From: Phoronis australis
Taxonomy: Eukaryota; Phoronida; Phoronidae
Length of the DNA: 64,000 bases
Direction: 5' to 3'
Assembly (NCBI GenBank): GCA_002633005.1
Contig: NMRA01000163.1
Span: 280,071 to 344,070 of the forward strand
Shown here in pieces: positions 22,576 through 34,560 of the stretch. Position numbers and translations under genes: made by a program. The notes beneath the pieces are model-generated. The model worked only from the letters and a program-made list of their open reading frames with translations. It made no database searches and was not told where the DNA came from. Positions within the stretch are counted from its first letter, which is position 1, and every line of letters begins with the position of its first letter.

Positions 22576-24573
22576 GAACGAGTTTTGTGGCGTGAACGAA
22601 ATGCCACAAATCATCTACCCTTGTCCTGAAGGTTCATGACATTGTGCTGGGGAATTACCCTGTGTGTTATATGTGCGCGCGAGTTACGACATCTGTTGCA
22701 AGGATCATCCTGATGTAGACTTTTTGTTTTAACATTTAAAATTGTTTATGAATATAACTGCAAATGAGTTGGCATGAAATTTGATAAAATATATAAACTT
22801 TCCAGTTACTGATATATGCAGCTGATCTCGCATAAGTGTACAACGTCAGTTTTCTTAGCCGAGTAAAAGATCATTGAATTTATGCAACTTTTTACTGTTT
22901 TTAGAAAGTATAGTCACCCAGGAGACGATGCAGCTTAGTGCCTATGTCTTATTCGGTTGAATGTTTGAAATATGACTTTTGTTCTGAGACCCTCGTCGCT
23001 TTGCTAATTATGCTCAGAAAAGCTACAGTAATTGAGTGGTAATGGGTGACCAAAACATCTCAAATTCGGTAATTTTCCATGGAAGGAAATGAGAAGAATA
23101 GTTTGATTAAAATATTCAAAACAAACAGGAATAGCTGGTAGTTTATAAATTAAACACAAACCTTTTTTGCATTTTGCTCAAATCAGTTTTGTTGTCAGAA
23201 AAAATGAAAGCGAAGGATTTTCATAACTTTGGTATAGATCGTTTTCACCAAGAGTAGAAAATAATGATGTATCCTTAGTCGTAGCTTTGACCCCCTCCCC
23301 ATTGCCGCATCCGCACCCGCCTCCGCATCCCACTTCTGTCGCTGTACTCCCTGGCGAATCACGCCTTCGCGTTCCCTTTGAACGTGAAGCCGAATCTCTC
23401 TGTTGATGATTCTCGCAACGCTACTCTAATTGCAGTCAGACGCGCAGGTCTCAAGGGATGACCCATTGCACTGAACACGTGATTGAAATTAGTAAGAACT
23501 GTAATTAGGTTATCAAGTTCTTTTTGAGAGAGTTTTCGAGTCATATTAATATCAAGGCTATGAGACTTTTAAGGGGGCTTCATTGTATTGGAATCCAAAT
23601 TGCCTAGTAATCATGCCGTGCCGTCTACTCCGTGCTCAAAACGGGAAATAAAAATACACGCTGGCGACTTCACTTAAGAGAGATAACGGAAGGCCGAAGA
23701 AAGCAGAAACTCCGGAACATTTCAAATTTGCTACGAAAATGCCTTCGCCTAATGCACTATTTGCATTAAATTGTGTTTGATGACATTATAATACGTGATG
23801 TGTTTGCCACAGACAATACGTTGCAGGATTAGTTTACTCAATAAAAATCGATTTTATCAAGTTGTAAATAGATTCAGATGTCAGTGACTACGCATATTGT
23901 TAAACCAGTGGTGGATTTCTTGAACTAGGCTCGTTTTTCACATGACATCATTTTTGCTCTTAATGGATATTAAAAAGCTTACCAAGAATCTATTATGTTT
24001 CTTGAACAAATACTTGCGAAAGAGTAACTTTTCACGGGTCCCTTTTTCCGAGTTCATTCTCTAAATGTGTGAGTACCCCCCCCCCTCCCGGCGTCACCTG
24101 TTTAACCAACCTCACAAAATGCGATGTCTTGATAATTAATCTCCTCGTGACAAGTGTCACATTGATGAATGCATCCGAGACACGTAACCTGTCTGTAAAT
24201 GCAGCGTAAGTAACTACAACCACGGGGCTACAAGTGGAAACCTCACAAGTTGTCCTAAATTTAGGAAATCAAAGCCCTGGCGTTGGTATTGTAGTTGCAA
24301 TGACTAAAGAAGCCAAAAATACTGCGTGTCCTTTTGGCCAACTTGAAGAAATGGATCGATTCGCGTTGTCCGTTTACAATATTTACCGACAATTCCGCAT
24401 GTTCTTGACCAGGTTGCGACAAGTTTGATTTATGAGCCTGCTGCAAATTACGTCAACATGCAGGCACAACCTCGGCTTAAAGAAATCGGTGAGTTTCTCA
24501 CTGACTTGGGCAGTCGAAAATTCAACGAATTTGCGTGCGACATGGGGGAGCATTGAGAGCAACGATAATTATT

Positions 24574-24680
24574 TAAAGTGGATTGTTTGTTGGGGACTTG
24601 TAGTAGCGCTATAAAGCAGATTTCTATTTATTGGGGCAGTGAATATCTGTGAATGTCACGTAAATTAGGTAATTATTTTA
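24574..24680. repeat. Shared segment F, copy 1
   Basis: The order AAAGTGGATTG, then TTGGGGACTTGTAGTAGCG, then GCAGATTT and GTGAATGTCACGTRAAT recurs with divergence at 25064-25160. Its first half recurs at 62279-62345. No termini were found. Confidence 0.4.
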
Positions 24681-25063
24681 TAACTCAGTTCTGTTTCGTA
24701 ACACCGGTTTAGGTAGATCACGGCAAATTTATTCGAAAATTTGACCAACCAATCTGTAAAGTGGCAGCCACAGTGCGGAAACTACTGTGTATCTTTTAAT
24801 TAGTGCGGTTCCGGGTGAGTTTCGTATAGACGCAAGACACTAGTGGAGAGATGATTGCGTGTTCTTTTTTGTTAATTTTGTCGACCAGCTTTTCGTCATC
24901 ATCTAGACAAGATTTTTTGTTTGAAAACCCGCTTAATGTCTTTATTGCCTGGTACAGTCAAATGGAACTAACATGTGTGCGGCATAGGGAAAAGGAGCAC
25001 GCGTCTCTAGCTGGCTCAGGCTAGAGTCGGTGGTCACTGTCTAGGAGCACGTATGAAGACACC

Positions 25064-25160
25064 AAAAATAGGATTGTCCGTTGTGGATTTTAAGTAGCGG
25101 CATTTAATGGCAGATTTTGATAATTTTCTGCTGTGAATGTTTCTGAATGTCGCGTGAATA
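25064..25160. repeat. Shared segment F, copy 2
   Basis: It contains GTTGTGGATTTTAAGTAGCG, GGCAGATTTTGATAA and GAATGTCGCGTGAAT in the same order as copy 1, about 490 bases upstream. It could be an old local duplication or a dispersed element. Confidence 0.4.
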
Positions 25161-25732
25161 GAACAGGTAGTGATTCTCTTGTAATCCAGGTATATTCCAG
25201 TACATGTGGGAACTATTGGTTGCAGTCAGTCTGTAATCACTTGCTTCGTTTGGAAGGCATGGCGATATACATGTATCTTAAATTCTTCCAAGGTGTTATT
25301 TTCGCAAATGTGTTGCATGAATGGAGGGTAGCTCTGAGTCCTATGGGCGTGACATCGTTACAAGTGATTACCGATTAATGAAGAACAAACACAATGCTCA
25401 CTAAAAATTCTTTGTATACAAAATTTGCAGTGAACTGATTCAGCGATTTGGTTCTTTAAAGCTACTACTGTCAATAAATTTAACACAGTGACTGCTTCCG
25501 TTATGAAATTAGTCTCCCTTATTCAGATTATTACCCATTTCTGTACTTGGGAGACCCTAGTTGCTTGAGACCCGGCTCAAGGAAAGTTGGCTTGACCCGG
25601 CGGATTAATTTGTGCGCTGATCATGGCTCCAAACATCAAGAAACTTTCAGTTCTTCAGAAATTGCTTCTAATTTGAGTATCATACGGTGGCCTGCATACA
25701 GTGAATGAAAATTGTTATACTTTTTTCTGCTT

Positions 25733-25840
25733 TCCACCCCGGTGAAAAGTGACTTTCCCCCTGGGTTAAAAAGAATACTTTCCAAACGGGTGAAAAGTAT
25801 TTTCCAAGCCGATGAAAAGTGACTTTCCAGCCGCATTCCG
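25733..25840. repeat. Short imperfect tandem array, unit about 22-25 bp, cluster 1
   Basis: About four units of the form CCGGTGAAAAGTGACTTTCC follow one another with variable spacing. On the - strand they read as repeats like ESHFSPGWK, which explains open frames here. Two further clusters occur at 26085-26165 and 28935-29010. Confidence 0.7.
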
Positions 25841-26084
25841 GGCTCGGCTGTCTATGATCTACAAAGAGTAATAAAACAAATATCATCTCAATCAAAACCA
25901 TAAAGCCTTTGTGTTTACTTACATGTACACAGAGCTCACAACCAACCGATTTCACTGACCATACATGTCAATTTCAAAAAAGGCCTATTGTGTGAACGAC
26001 ACCCATCATTTACAACCGTCAGCAAAATTCTAAGCCACTATGCGACTAATTACTCCCTCCAAGCCCAAAATGCGTATAAAAAAT

Positions 26085-26165
26085 ACTTTCCACTCGGGTG
26101 AAGAGTAACTACCATCCAAAAAGATGGTTGAAAAGATCTTTACACACGGGTGGAAAGTACTTGAA
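26085..26165. repeat. Short tandem array, cluster 2
   Basis: Units such as TACTTTCCACTCGGGTGAAGAG and CACGGGTGGAAAGTAC are related to cluster 1, with two orientations of the TTTCC/GGAAA core. They are more diverged than cluster 1. Confidence 0.5.
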
Positions 26166-28180
26166 CTACAGCATTATGTATCATATGATATTTTGGAACA
26201 GTCTGGTATCCAAGTTGAATGCACTCTTTCCCAATGCTACGAGTGGTACATATGTAAATTGATCATGGAACATAGCACCCAACCACGAGGTTGAGCTCCG
26301 ATTCATATGTTATTTGCTGACGCCAAACCACAATAAGGGAGCAAAATGTCATCTGCATACAGGATATGAAGTAATCTGTGATGTAGATTTTCAAATGTCA
26401 ATTCATAGAATTGTAAAGTATGTCACAAGTTTGCAACTGTAGCATGAAATCAAATAAAAAGTAATCATTTGTGTCTCATGTGCATAATTTAATAACCTGA
26501 AACCGGTTTACGTGGAAATTTGATTCGAAATTCTTTGTAACACACTAACATATTTTTGTGTAGTTTCTGTGGTTTTAAAACCGCTCCTTATTTCCCAATC
26601 AACACAGGTTTTGTTTCACGCAGCCTCCCCAGAATTGTTATACCTAGCCACTGATGGGTACAGCAAGCATGGTGATTGTCACGGCATATGAATACTTATA
26701 TGTGTCATCCCCCTACATTCTTTTCTGTATGGTTAAGAATGTATGTTTAAACGCCCCCCCCCCCTTCTGAATGAACACTTGAGCGTTTACTAACTGCTAC
26801 TGAACAGTAAACGCCGTCTTCCTTGTATATGCGCATTTGCAAAAAAAGTCTCGGTGGTCGATAAGGCTTCGCATACAGTATTTACTTATATTAGGTATGT
26901 ATAGTGTACATTGAGGCCATAAGACAGCTTGATTGGATCTCGCCTGCGCGCGGATCGGTTTCACTAAGACTTTAAAAACGCGACGTGTACCCCGATTTGG
27001 TGAAAGATTTTTAAAGCCACAGAAATGACAAACAATTCAATTTTGAATAAGTCGCTTGCAAAATTTTAAGAAAATGCCGCGTCTCTGTGTACCGTCGTGC
27101 TCTCACAACAGTTAATGATGGTTTAAAATAATTTTATGATTAAATTTAAACAGAATTGTAAGTGGCCGGAGATCTGGCTTGCATGTACGTGGTTTCGAGC
27201 CCTGGACGCCATGTGCATTGATGGAAAGTCACCCGCGTGCACCTTATAGCTGGTTTCACCCGAAGTTTTAAGTTCGAAAAAATTGATAATACACTTTACA
27301 TGTACATTTATTTACACACAACGTGACTTTAATACCCGAATATCCCGTTTCAAACAACGCCGAGTAAAGTTTTGTTTTGATTTGAAAAGTTGGAAACATT
27401 TTTCGGCTTGATGATACCAGAACTCAAGCGGAGCTCATTTACTATGGTTTTTAAGGACAGGTTCGTCTCAGCAAGCCCGTACTATATCAGTTTCAATTTG
27501 AGTGATTTTTGACATTTAAATAATGCCGCACCATAGCTCACTTTAAAAAGAAATACTTTCCTTTGATTCCCCAATCGCAAATCGTTTTATTTGTTACACC
27601 GATGGGCCCAATGTTATCATAACAATAGCTTCAAGGTTATATTATTTGTTTTAAAGGATAATATCACCCCAAAACAACCTGTTTTTATCAATTTAGATGG
27701 AGTAGTTCCACTCGATAACAGCAAGTTCAGTTGTTTTACCTGACACCTAACGGCAGACGGAGCTGATGAAATTAATCAATGACGTAATCGGTTCGAACGC
27801 AGTCTGTTCAGCCGTTCACAACACGCTTACTGGTGTCAACTTTCCGCTTGAATTCATCGTTTTACACCAATAAATCATCAAAATTCGATGTAAACATCTT
27901 ACAAATACAACGAGTTCTTAAACAAACATGTTGTTTAATTTCACTCTTACGGATTTATAGGTATTTGAACGTAACTTAGACTACAGACTGAGTTCGGTAG
28001 GCCAATTTACTAAGATGGTCGATCGCGAGAGTTTGGGTCTGTTTGGTGATGAATTCGAATCATTCTTCAGTGAAATACAGACGGGGGAATATAGCTGTGT
28101 GTTGTACTTTTAGACTTGCGATTTTTCAGTTCTTAATTCACAAAACGCTTGTTAATCCCCACCAGTGGCTCGGAACCCAG

Positions 28181-28229
28181 GTTAAACGAGATTGAAAGAA
28201 TATTAAAAAATGAATCCATGTGATATTGT
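28181..28229 (+). repeat. Shared 49-bp segment G, copy 1
   Basis: GTTAAACGAGATTGAAAGAATATTAAAAAATGAATCCATGTGATATTGT-type sequence recurs at 60620-60669 with only two or three differences. Flanks are unrelated. It is probably a fragment of a dispersed element. Confidence 0.6.
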
Positions 28230-28934
28230 TGATCGCGATTTTCTCGTATGATATGCCCCAATCGTACAAACTACATTTACGTCAACAAAATATCTGAAGA
28301 CAGGGCAAGGGTCTTTATCCGTCGAAGCAACTTCTTGCCACGTTATTGTCTATACGTAACCGTCGATACATTCGTGAATTGATACATCCGTGAATTGAAA
28401 AGTACAGGGGCTTCAACTTGGCGAGATGCCAAGAAAAGTTTGAGCCGGGGGTTGTTGTACCTCTGTCGTAATACCTTGCGGCGGAGTGGTATGTGAACTC
28501 TTTCAGGGTCCATGTTCAATAGTAAATGGACAGTTTCCTTGTCTTTCACGAATCTTGACTATACTTGTACTTTTATTAACTGTAGCCTAAACCTCGCCCA
28601 GAACCATAAAACTCCATCACTACCAGGTCATGAATTATTCCTGTGTCGTCGTTGATTGTACGTTGATTTTTTAAAATACGGCACGTGAGTGTCAGACAAT
28701 GAAGCAGATGCTGAGATAATCACTCTAAAAGTAAATTGTCTCCATGCAATTAAATAGCAGACAGAAACAGGCGGTGATCATTTTCATCTATCGTGGTTTA
28801 TCCGCCACAGGCGTATCAGCACAGGTATGCAATGGGAGGTTATCCGCAACCAATGCCACACTGAACATTTGTGCTGATTACGGTTGCAATGATGTTGAAA
28901 TCAGAATGAACTTTGACACCACGCGACTTACCAC

Positions 28935-29010
28935 CCCGGTGAAAGGTACTTTTTAACCTAATGGAGAGTGATTTTCCACCAAGTGCAAAGTACTTTCCTC
29001 CGGTATGGAA
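28935..29010. repeat. Short tandem array, cluster 3
   Basis: CCACCCCGGTGAAAGGTACTT, then TTTTCCACCAAGTGCAAAGTAC, then TTTCCTCCGGTATGGAAAGT: three diverged units of the array seen at 25733. It lies about 220 bases before UNC-93-like exon 2. Confidence 0.5.
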
Positions 29011-29230
29011 AGTAGCAAAAAATTCGTGTCACAGGCAGCCGCAATAACAAGTAGATATCAGTGTTATACTTTGGTCTTCAATATGTCATGGGATTATTCA
29101 TGTATATACCGGCTTTAATTTTTAGTTTTAGCAGCAACCGAACTTCAACTGCAACGACAGTTATCGTAAGCTATAAAGGTTTGGAAATGCAAATGCAAAG
29201 TTATGACCCTGTGCCATCTTTTCTTTCCAG

Positions 29231-29498
29231 TCCTATGTAAACTGCTCACTAGGCGTCCACCATCTTGGATTCACTATGGCTTGCTTTGGAACGACCAGCG
29301 CTCTTACGTCCATAATTATCGGCCATATTGGACAACACATAAAGAGATTCGTCATGATGTCTGCCGGAGCACTGTTTCACCTTGGATTGCTGGCAGTCCT
29401 GTCGCTCTGGACACCCGACGGAAACGATATACCCATGTTTTACGTAACCACGGGATGTCTGGGACTCTGTGATGCCATATGGCAAACGCAAAGTAATA
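29231..29498 (+). CDS. UNC-93-like membrane protein, coding exon 2
   Basis: Second coding exon. It follows a pyrimidine-rich acceptor (TTCTTTCCAG, 29221-29230) and opens with SYVNCSLGVHHLG, the expected continuation of the UNC-93 domain after the GDFTR that closes exon 1. Phase 0 matches on both sides. It encodes about 89 residues with at least two further hydrophobic segments and ends in DAIWQTQSN, a conserved UNC-93 block. The donor is GTAAGT (29499-29504), leaving one base of a split codon (phase 1). The intron before it is about 27.6 kb. Confidence 0.9.
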
Positions 29499-30466
29499 GT
29501 AAGTCATGCTTTTATCTCTCCTTAAAATGGCTCGTCTTATTCTCAAGCACTGAATTGTACAAAAACAACGCTTACATGTAATGTATTAAAGCGGTTCACA
29601 AAATAATTTAATTTGAGATGAAATAAAACGTCGTTCAATACAATTACGGCAACCAATTTGAAAGATGTCAATGCTCATTGCCTCAGTCTGTCTTAAGTTT
29701 CAACGAACGACTATCGAGAAAATTCGATCTTTCAGAAAATTAATGGGATAATGTCTTTTAGACAGCCTGAGAATTTCCGTCAATAGAATCCCTGCGTTAT
29801 TACTTACATGGTTATTGCTCTTGTCTTGAGTGTCAATCATAGAGAGACCTAAATTTTACAGTTCAGTTAACAGTAATGACATGGAGGTTCATCTATGTGT
29901 GCCTTAATGTCGGGTTCACGTTTTCTCCCGGAAAATTGCTCGGTTTCAAGTTAGCTAAAATAAGCAGCGTGACTACTGACAAAGAAAGTCCATGAAGAAA
30001 TCAACTGAAAGGAGCAAACTACGCTACTTGCACATGCTTAAAGGTGTCATAACTGCACGCCTTCAGACAAGAAAACTACAGCTTTGGATTTACAAATTAA
30101 ATCATCTCATAACTTCAGATCGGCACTGACGGTCTGTCATTGCTCCGGAGCAGTGCTCGTTTACAGTGTACATATACACCTGTAATTGCTTGCCACAGCG
30201 GGTTAGTAGCTGCCACTTAACTTGCAAAACAGACAGAGGAAGTTCCATCATGTGTTTTATTGTAAAAAATTTCAACTTGAAAAAAAGTACGAAAGCGATG
30301 ACGTTGCTGTTGCTTTGGAAGGGCAACTTTGCCTGTAAAAAGGTATGATGGCATCCTATGATTTATAGCCGCTTTACAACTACATATGGCGATAAAACAT
30401 GAAGCAATTACCCGAGGTGATCAAGTAATTAGCCAGCTACATGTAGCTTGTAGTGTTGAATTGCAT

Positions 30467-30607
30467 GGGCGGCACACCATAGGGAGCTGGGGGGCTATTG
30501 CCCTCCACTTTTTTCAGTGCTAGGCCGCACATGGTCTACAGGCGGTGTACCAAAGGGGGGCTGAGGGGTTTTAGCGCTCCACTTTTTTCAATGCTGCCCC
30601 GCCCATG
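30467..30607 (+). repeat. Diverged tandem pair of about 67-bp GC-rich units
   Basis: Unit 1 (30467-30532) and unit 2 (30539-30607) both run GGCGG...ACCA..GGGG, CTCCACTTTTTTCA and TGC...CCGCMCATG. Such units are common near ends of invertebrate transposons, but no complete element was delimited. Confidence 0.6.
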
Positions 30608-30769
30608 AGTTGTGGTACTGAATTCGCTGTTACCTTTCTATAGTAGCCCTTAAACGAAGACTTTTTGCCGCGAGTGCAAGGTAATACATTGCATCTTGTG
30701 GTTTACGCAAGGCAGTCCTGGTGATAGGGTTTAATGAAAGATGGCGAGAACGGGCGCTTGCTGATTTCC

Positions 30770-31345
30770 TGGTGAAATGTTGTGATCGAACTTACAGGAG
30801 GCACAGAACAGTTCTCACAGGGGTTTGCCTATCAGAACACATTTCAATAGACTCTTCACCCTTTCTTCACTCTGTCAAAAACTGCATGCAAATAAAGAAA
30901 AAATTTGAGTCATTTCACATCACAGCCCTACAGATGAGCACAGAAACTTTATTCTCTCTTGTATTTTTGACCCTTTCACTCCCATTGAAAACCAAGCTAG
31001 ATTACGAAAAATAGGGGCAAAACATGTAAAATAGACACTTTTCACCCCAAAACTACCACTTCCCGGCCGATGGTCGACTAAAGCCAACATCAGATTCCGA
31101 AGGCAATTTTCCTACCAATTCCAAAAATGTGGTCCAAAAGCACTGTCCGCCAACTAGTTTTTTTTGCAAATCTGGCTTGTTTGAGGGTTACCTGAAATCG
31201 CGGCTAATTTATCAGTTGCCACTCAGCAACGCACAATTGCAACAGGGGGCCGACATCTTGAAGAAGAGCGCAGCTACAGCCAAGAAAGTGTCCTTTTTAT
31301 TCTCAGCGTGTTCACAAATACAAACAAACCACATTCACTAGTATA
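30770..31345 (+). repeat. Dispersed repeat D, copy 1 (about 570 bp)
   Basis: This segment matches 43305-43865 in inverted orientation. Shared blocks are GGGTTTGCCTATCAGAACAC, GACTC.TCACCCTTTCTTCACTCTGTC, TTTTTTTTGCAAATCTGGCTTG, GACATCTTGAAGAAGAG and CACAAATACAAACAAACCAC. Translated frames in both copies are similar (LTGVCL.E...DSSPFLHSV), but each is short and without introns or known domains, so a mobile element fragment is likeliest. Confidence 0.7.
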
Positions 31346-31669
31346 TGGTAGTATATTGATGTAATACGAAAGCAACGACCATTTTGAGGAAAGAATTGCG
31401 AATACAATAGTTACCTACCTGAAAATTTCGAGCAATAAAGCATGGTCATTGAGGTAACGTCGACTGAGCTTGGAGCACAGACCTTAACTACTGTAGAAGG
31501 TCGATAGTTAGGTACATCGGCACAATATTTTGCTTTTCACATTGATTTATTATTTTTGTTACAAAATGTTTTGATTTATCAAGTGAAATTTTTTTTGTGT
31601 CGCACATTCACTGGCTGTCGTGCGATTAGAAACATGTTCAATTTTGATCTACGCCTTTGTCATTTTCAG

Positions 31670-31914
31670 GGCTATTTGGCTTACTCTTTAAAGAAAACCA
31701 AGAAGCAGCGTTCGCCAACTACCGGATGTTCCACGCTAGTGGGCACGCGCTTGCATTTGGATACAGTCACTTCCTGTGCGTTGACGTCAAAGTTTACATT
31801 CTCGGTGGCGTACTCATTACCAGTTTAGTATTTTATGCACTCCTAGAAGTGAAAATGAGGAAAGTGCTCTCACAGACGAATGATACCGTGGTGGGAAAAG
31901 TGGTAAATGTGTGA
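31670..31914 (+). CDS. UNC-93-like membrane protein, terminal coding exon
   Basis: Last coding exon, after the acceptor CATTTTCAG (ending 31669). The split codon rejoins as AGG, giving SNRLFGLLFKEN across the junction, and continues with EAAFANYRMF. This is the signature UNC-93 segment linking the last helices. A final hydrophobic stretch (YILGGVLITSLVFYALLEV) precedes a short basic and polar cytoplasmic tail and a TGA at 31912-31914. The three exons give 550 residues, in the normal range for the family given the long N-terminal tail. A canonical AATAAA lies about 340 bases downstream. Confidence 0.88.
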
Positions 31915-32251
31915 TGAACACGTAATCGTGACGTGTTGGTACAGGTGTACGTGGCACGCGGCCATGATACCTCGGGCTGTCGAACGACGATGGTCTTAGA
32001 CTTCGCCAAATTACCGAATGTGTGTTTTGCGATGAAAGTGGGCCAGATCAAAAGAGTGAATAACGGTGTAGAATACATGTACATCCCGTTTTATGACGAG
32101 AGCCACAAGTGTTATACGGCCGACACCTTAACCAGGGATTTACTATAGTGATTCGCGCTGATAATGACAGCAGTCGGGTGACAATCACAAAATAGTACTT
32201 TATAGTTCATCTAATAAGAGTGAGTGAAAGAGAATCAAAGAGTCTAGGCTC

Positions 32252-32257
32252 AATAAA
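32252..32257 (+). terminator. Candidate polyadenylation signal of the UNC-93-like gene
   Basis: A canonical AATAAA hexamer lies about 340 bases after the UNC-93-like stop codon. The distance is reasonable for a 3' untranslated region. AATAAA is frequent by chance in AT-rich DNA, so the assignment rests on position alone. Confidence 0.35.
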
Positions 32258-33263
32258 GCTAGTAAGTTATCTGCAGAGTTTGATTTCATAAAACTTCTTT
32301 AATGTGGTTATGCAATAACATCATTTCTAAAATGTATCGTGTCTTGAATGTCTATTCAGGATTCGCCAATCTCTAGGCTAGGCCTATTTGCTAGTGACGA
32401 GAGTGCTGGACAGCAAACAGACAGGTCCCCGAATCAAGGTCCACAACTACCGTGTACTTGTGCTGAAGCTTTTTGACAACAGAAAACGGCCTGACATTTT
32501 TGTAAATAGACCAGTAATAGATTTTAGAACTGAGGTTATAAAACTCTAATTTTGATTGTTAATCCCAATGTCTAATGTTAGATGTGAGACGATTCCCGGC
32601 CTATCATCACCGAGTGCGGCTATTCTGGCAGTCAATCAAGACACGGCTGATCGATGTCTTAAAAGCGTCCAACGATGCTTTTGTTATCACCCAAACCGAC
32701 TGTCGGAAAATTCATTTTGACAGGTGGTACACTCTTGAAGAGCCGAAGTCACATTTTTCAGGGCAGGGGTGTAGCTGTGCTTACAAAGCCCATATTTATA
32801 CCGAGAGCTACTGTAGAACAGTGTCCCATATTTACATGTATATCTACAGTAAGAGGCCTTAGAACATTGTCCGTATTAATTTTACGCTTCATCCAGAAAG
32901 GTTATCCTCCTGTCCAGGGACCGGGGCTTTCATTGAAGAAATGTATGTGCCCCGTGTAGATTATTATTAGATAGATACTTATATCATGCAAAAATGTTGA
33001 TCTGTCATCCCATTTCTATGGCCACTTAATATAAGATGAAAATATTATCAAAATGGTAAATAAGCTATATGCACTCAAATCTGTGCAAGAAAATTTGAGA
33101 AATGCAATCCCTCTCATTGGCAAGTCCTATATTCATTTTATTGACCCCCCTTCTCAAGGGTAAACTACGATTGTTTAGTGACTCTTGGCCACGACGCCAG
33201 CGATTGACGTTCTAGATAATCTCCCTATCATCATGTTCTACGTTTATGCAAGTAATGCACGAA

Positions 33264-34560
33264 GAATAAGAGAGTTCACTCCGCCATCTTTTGATTCGCC
33301 GCAACGGTTATCGATCGACAAACTAGCGCTCCAAGCGGCGAATAAGCAACACTAATTTACCGGCGCAGTCCTAACCATGTAAACACTGATAAATTCATAA
33401 TTTAATGACGTTCGACGTGCAGTAAAATTACTGTGTGATTGAAAGCTGCTAAAATACGTAAACTAACATCCGCTTATAATCGAATGAGAATTAAAATGTG
33501 TGTTTTAATCAATCTTAAAGTGTGTTTGCTTTCATTCTCTTGAAGCTCCCTCCAAAAACCATCATGGTTTTGTTTCATGTTTGAGTTCGTTATAAGGCAA
33601 ATTGCCGTTCCTCATAACATTTCATACCTCCACGGACTACATAATTTTAGTGATTGCTCCTGGCTGTTCAGTTGGGAGTCACCCTCAGGTGCCAGCAAAG
33701 GAGTACAATTGAGGAGTGAAACCTAGTGTGCGCTAAATGGGTGTTGACCCCCTCAGTCCAGGGGGGTACATGGGAGGAGTGCTAAACAGGTAAAACACGA
33801 TGGGGTATGCCACATGAGTGTTGAGACCCCTCCCATCGTCACAAATTTTGGTTGTTTCTCTGACCATTGACAACATGTGCTGAGGTGATGATAAGATTTG
33901 GCCCTCGTTTTGAGCATGACCCCAAGGATTTTTACTTGTAATGATTGTAGCCATCATGCCCCAGTACAATCCTGGGTGTTTTCCAACTTGTCACTACAAG
34001 GTGTTCCCAGGTCACTGCGAGTTTCATAACCACCCAACAATTTCGAATGTGTTCCCCTGCTGTTGAATACGCCAGGCTGCTACCAGAGCAGACAATTGGT
34101 TTGTGCAGTAGGTGTAACACAAGTAAGAAGAAGAAAGACAATTCAACAGTAGCACAACACTGTATTCTATTCTGGTGAGCTCCCTGACATACAATTTTAG
34201 TAGACGAACTTTAACAACAAAGTATCTGCAGAAGACAGAGTGTAGCCTGTGCAGTGGCCTACACTGAAGACGACAGTGGCATCGGGACTGCAATCGACTT
34301 GTCTTCCAACCGCGAACAGAACACAAATTGAAAGACAGTGTATAATATTATTGAATAACAAATAATCCTTACATTTCTGGATCCTCAGGAAACGCAAAAA
34401 ATAACACGTCTGGGGTTTTCGTGTGTGAATTAGTGCAATTTATTGCATTGCCAAGTGCGCCCTTCCCCATTGTTCTCGCGCTTCCTTCTTGACCGTTGCT
34501 TATTCACCACTTAGCGGCGCTATTTCAGTGTAGCGAACTCACACGTGAACTCTCCTATTG
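33264..34560. repeat. Possible 1.3-kb element with diverged inverted ends
   Basis: The left part begins AGAGAGTTCACTC and includes AGCGGCGAATAAGCAAC. The inverse of the right part begins AGGAGAGTTCAC and includes GTGGTGAATAAGCAAC at similar spacing, giving arms of about 80-90 bases that match in blocks. No target duplication is visible and no transposase is encoded. It may be a non-autonomous DNA transposon or two related but independent insertions. Confidence 0.35.

Larger units (their letters stand above)
1675..29230 (+). other. UNC-93-like intron 1 (about 27.6 kb)
   Basis: Intron between the GTGAGT donor at 1675 and the CAG acceptor ending 29230. It holds no intact gene I can support. It does hold a frameshifted THAP exon, a possible acidic pseudo-exon, an LRR pseudo-exon split by a MITE, a GAT/GAC microsatellite, an N-joined duplication, a short palindromic element and members of several dispersed repeat families; these are listed separately. 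I see no recognisable feature in about 1690-3500, 5150-6600, 7600-9400, 10600-14500, 16000-17100, 17310-17900, 18200-20450, 20750-22150, 22600-24550 and 26170-28150, apart from AT-rich sequence and short homopolymers. Confidence 0.75.
29499..31669 (+). other. UNC-93-like intron 2 (about 2.2 kb)
   Basis: Phase-1 intron from GTAAGT at 29499 to the acceptor ending 31669. It contains a diverged tandem pair of GC-rich units (30467-30607) and one copy of a dispersed repeat (about 30770-31345), listed separately. Nothing else is recognised in 29505-30460. Confidence 0.75.

Noticed and set aside
27168-27216. Box B-like GGTTTCGAGCCCTGG, considered as a tRNA or SINE
   Set aside because: No convincing box A or foldable arms upstream.
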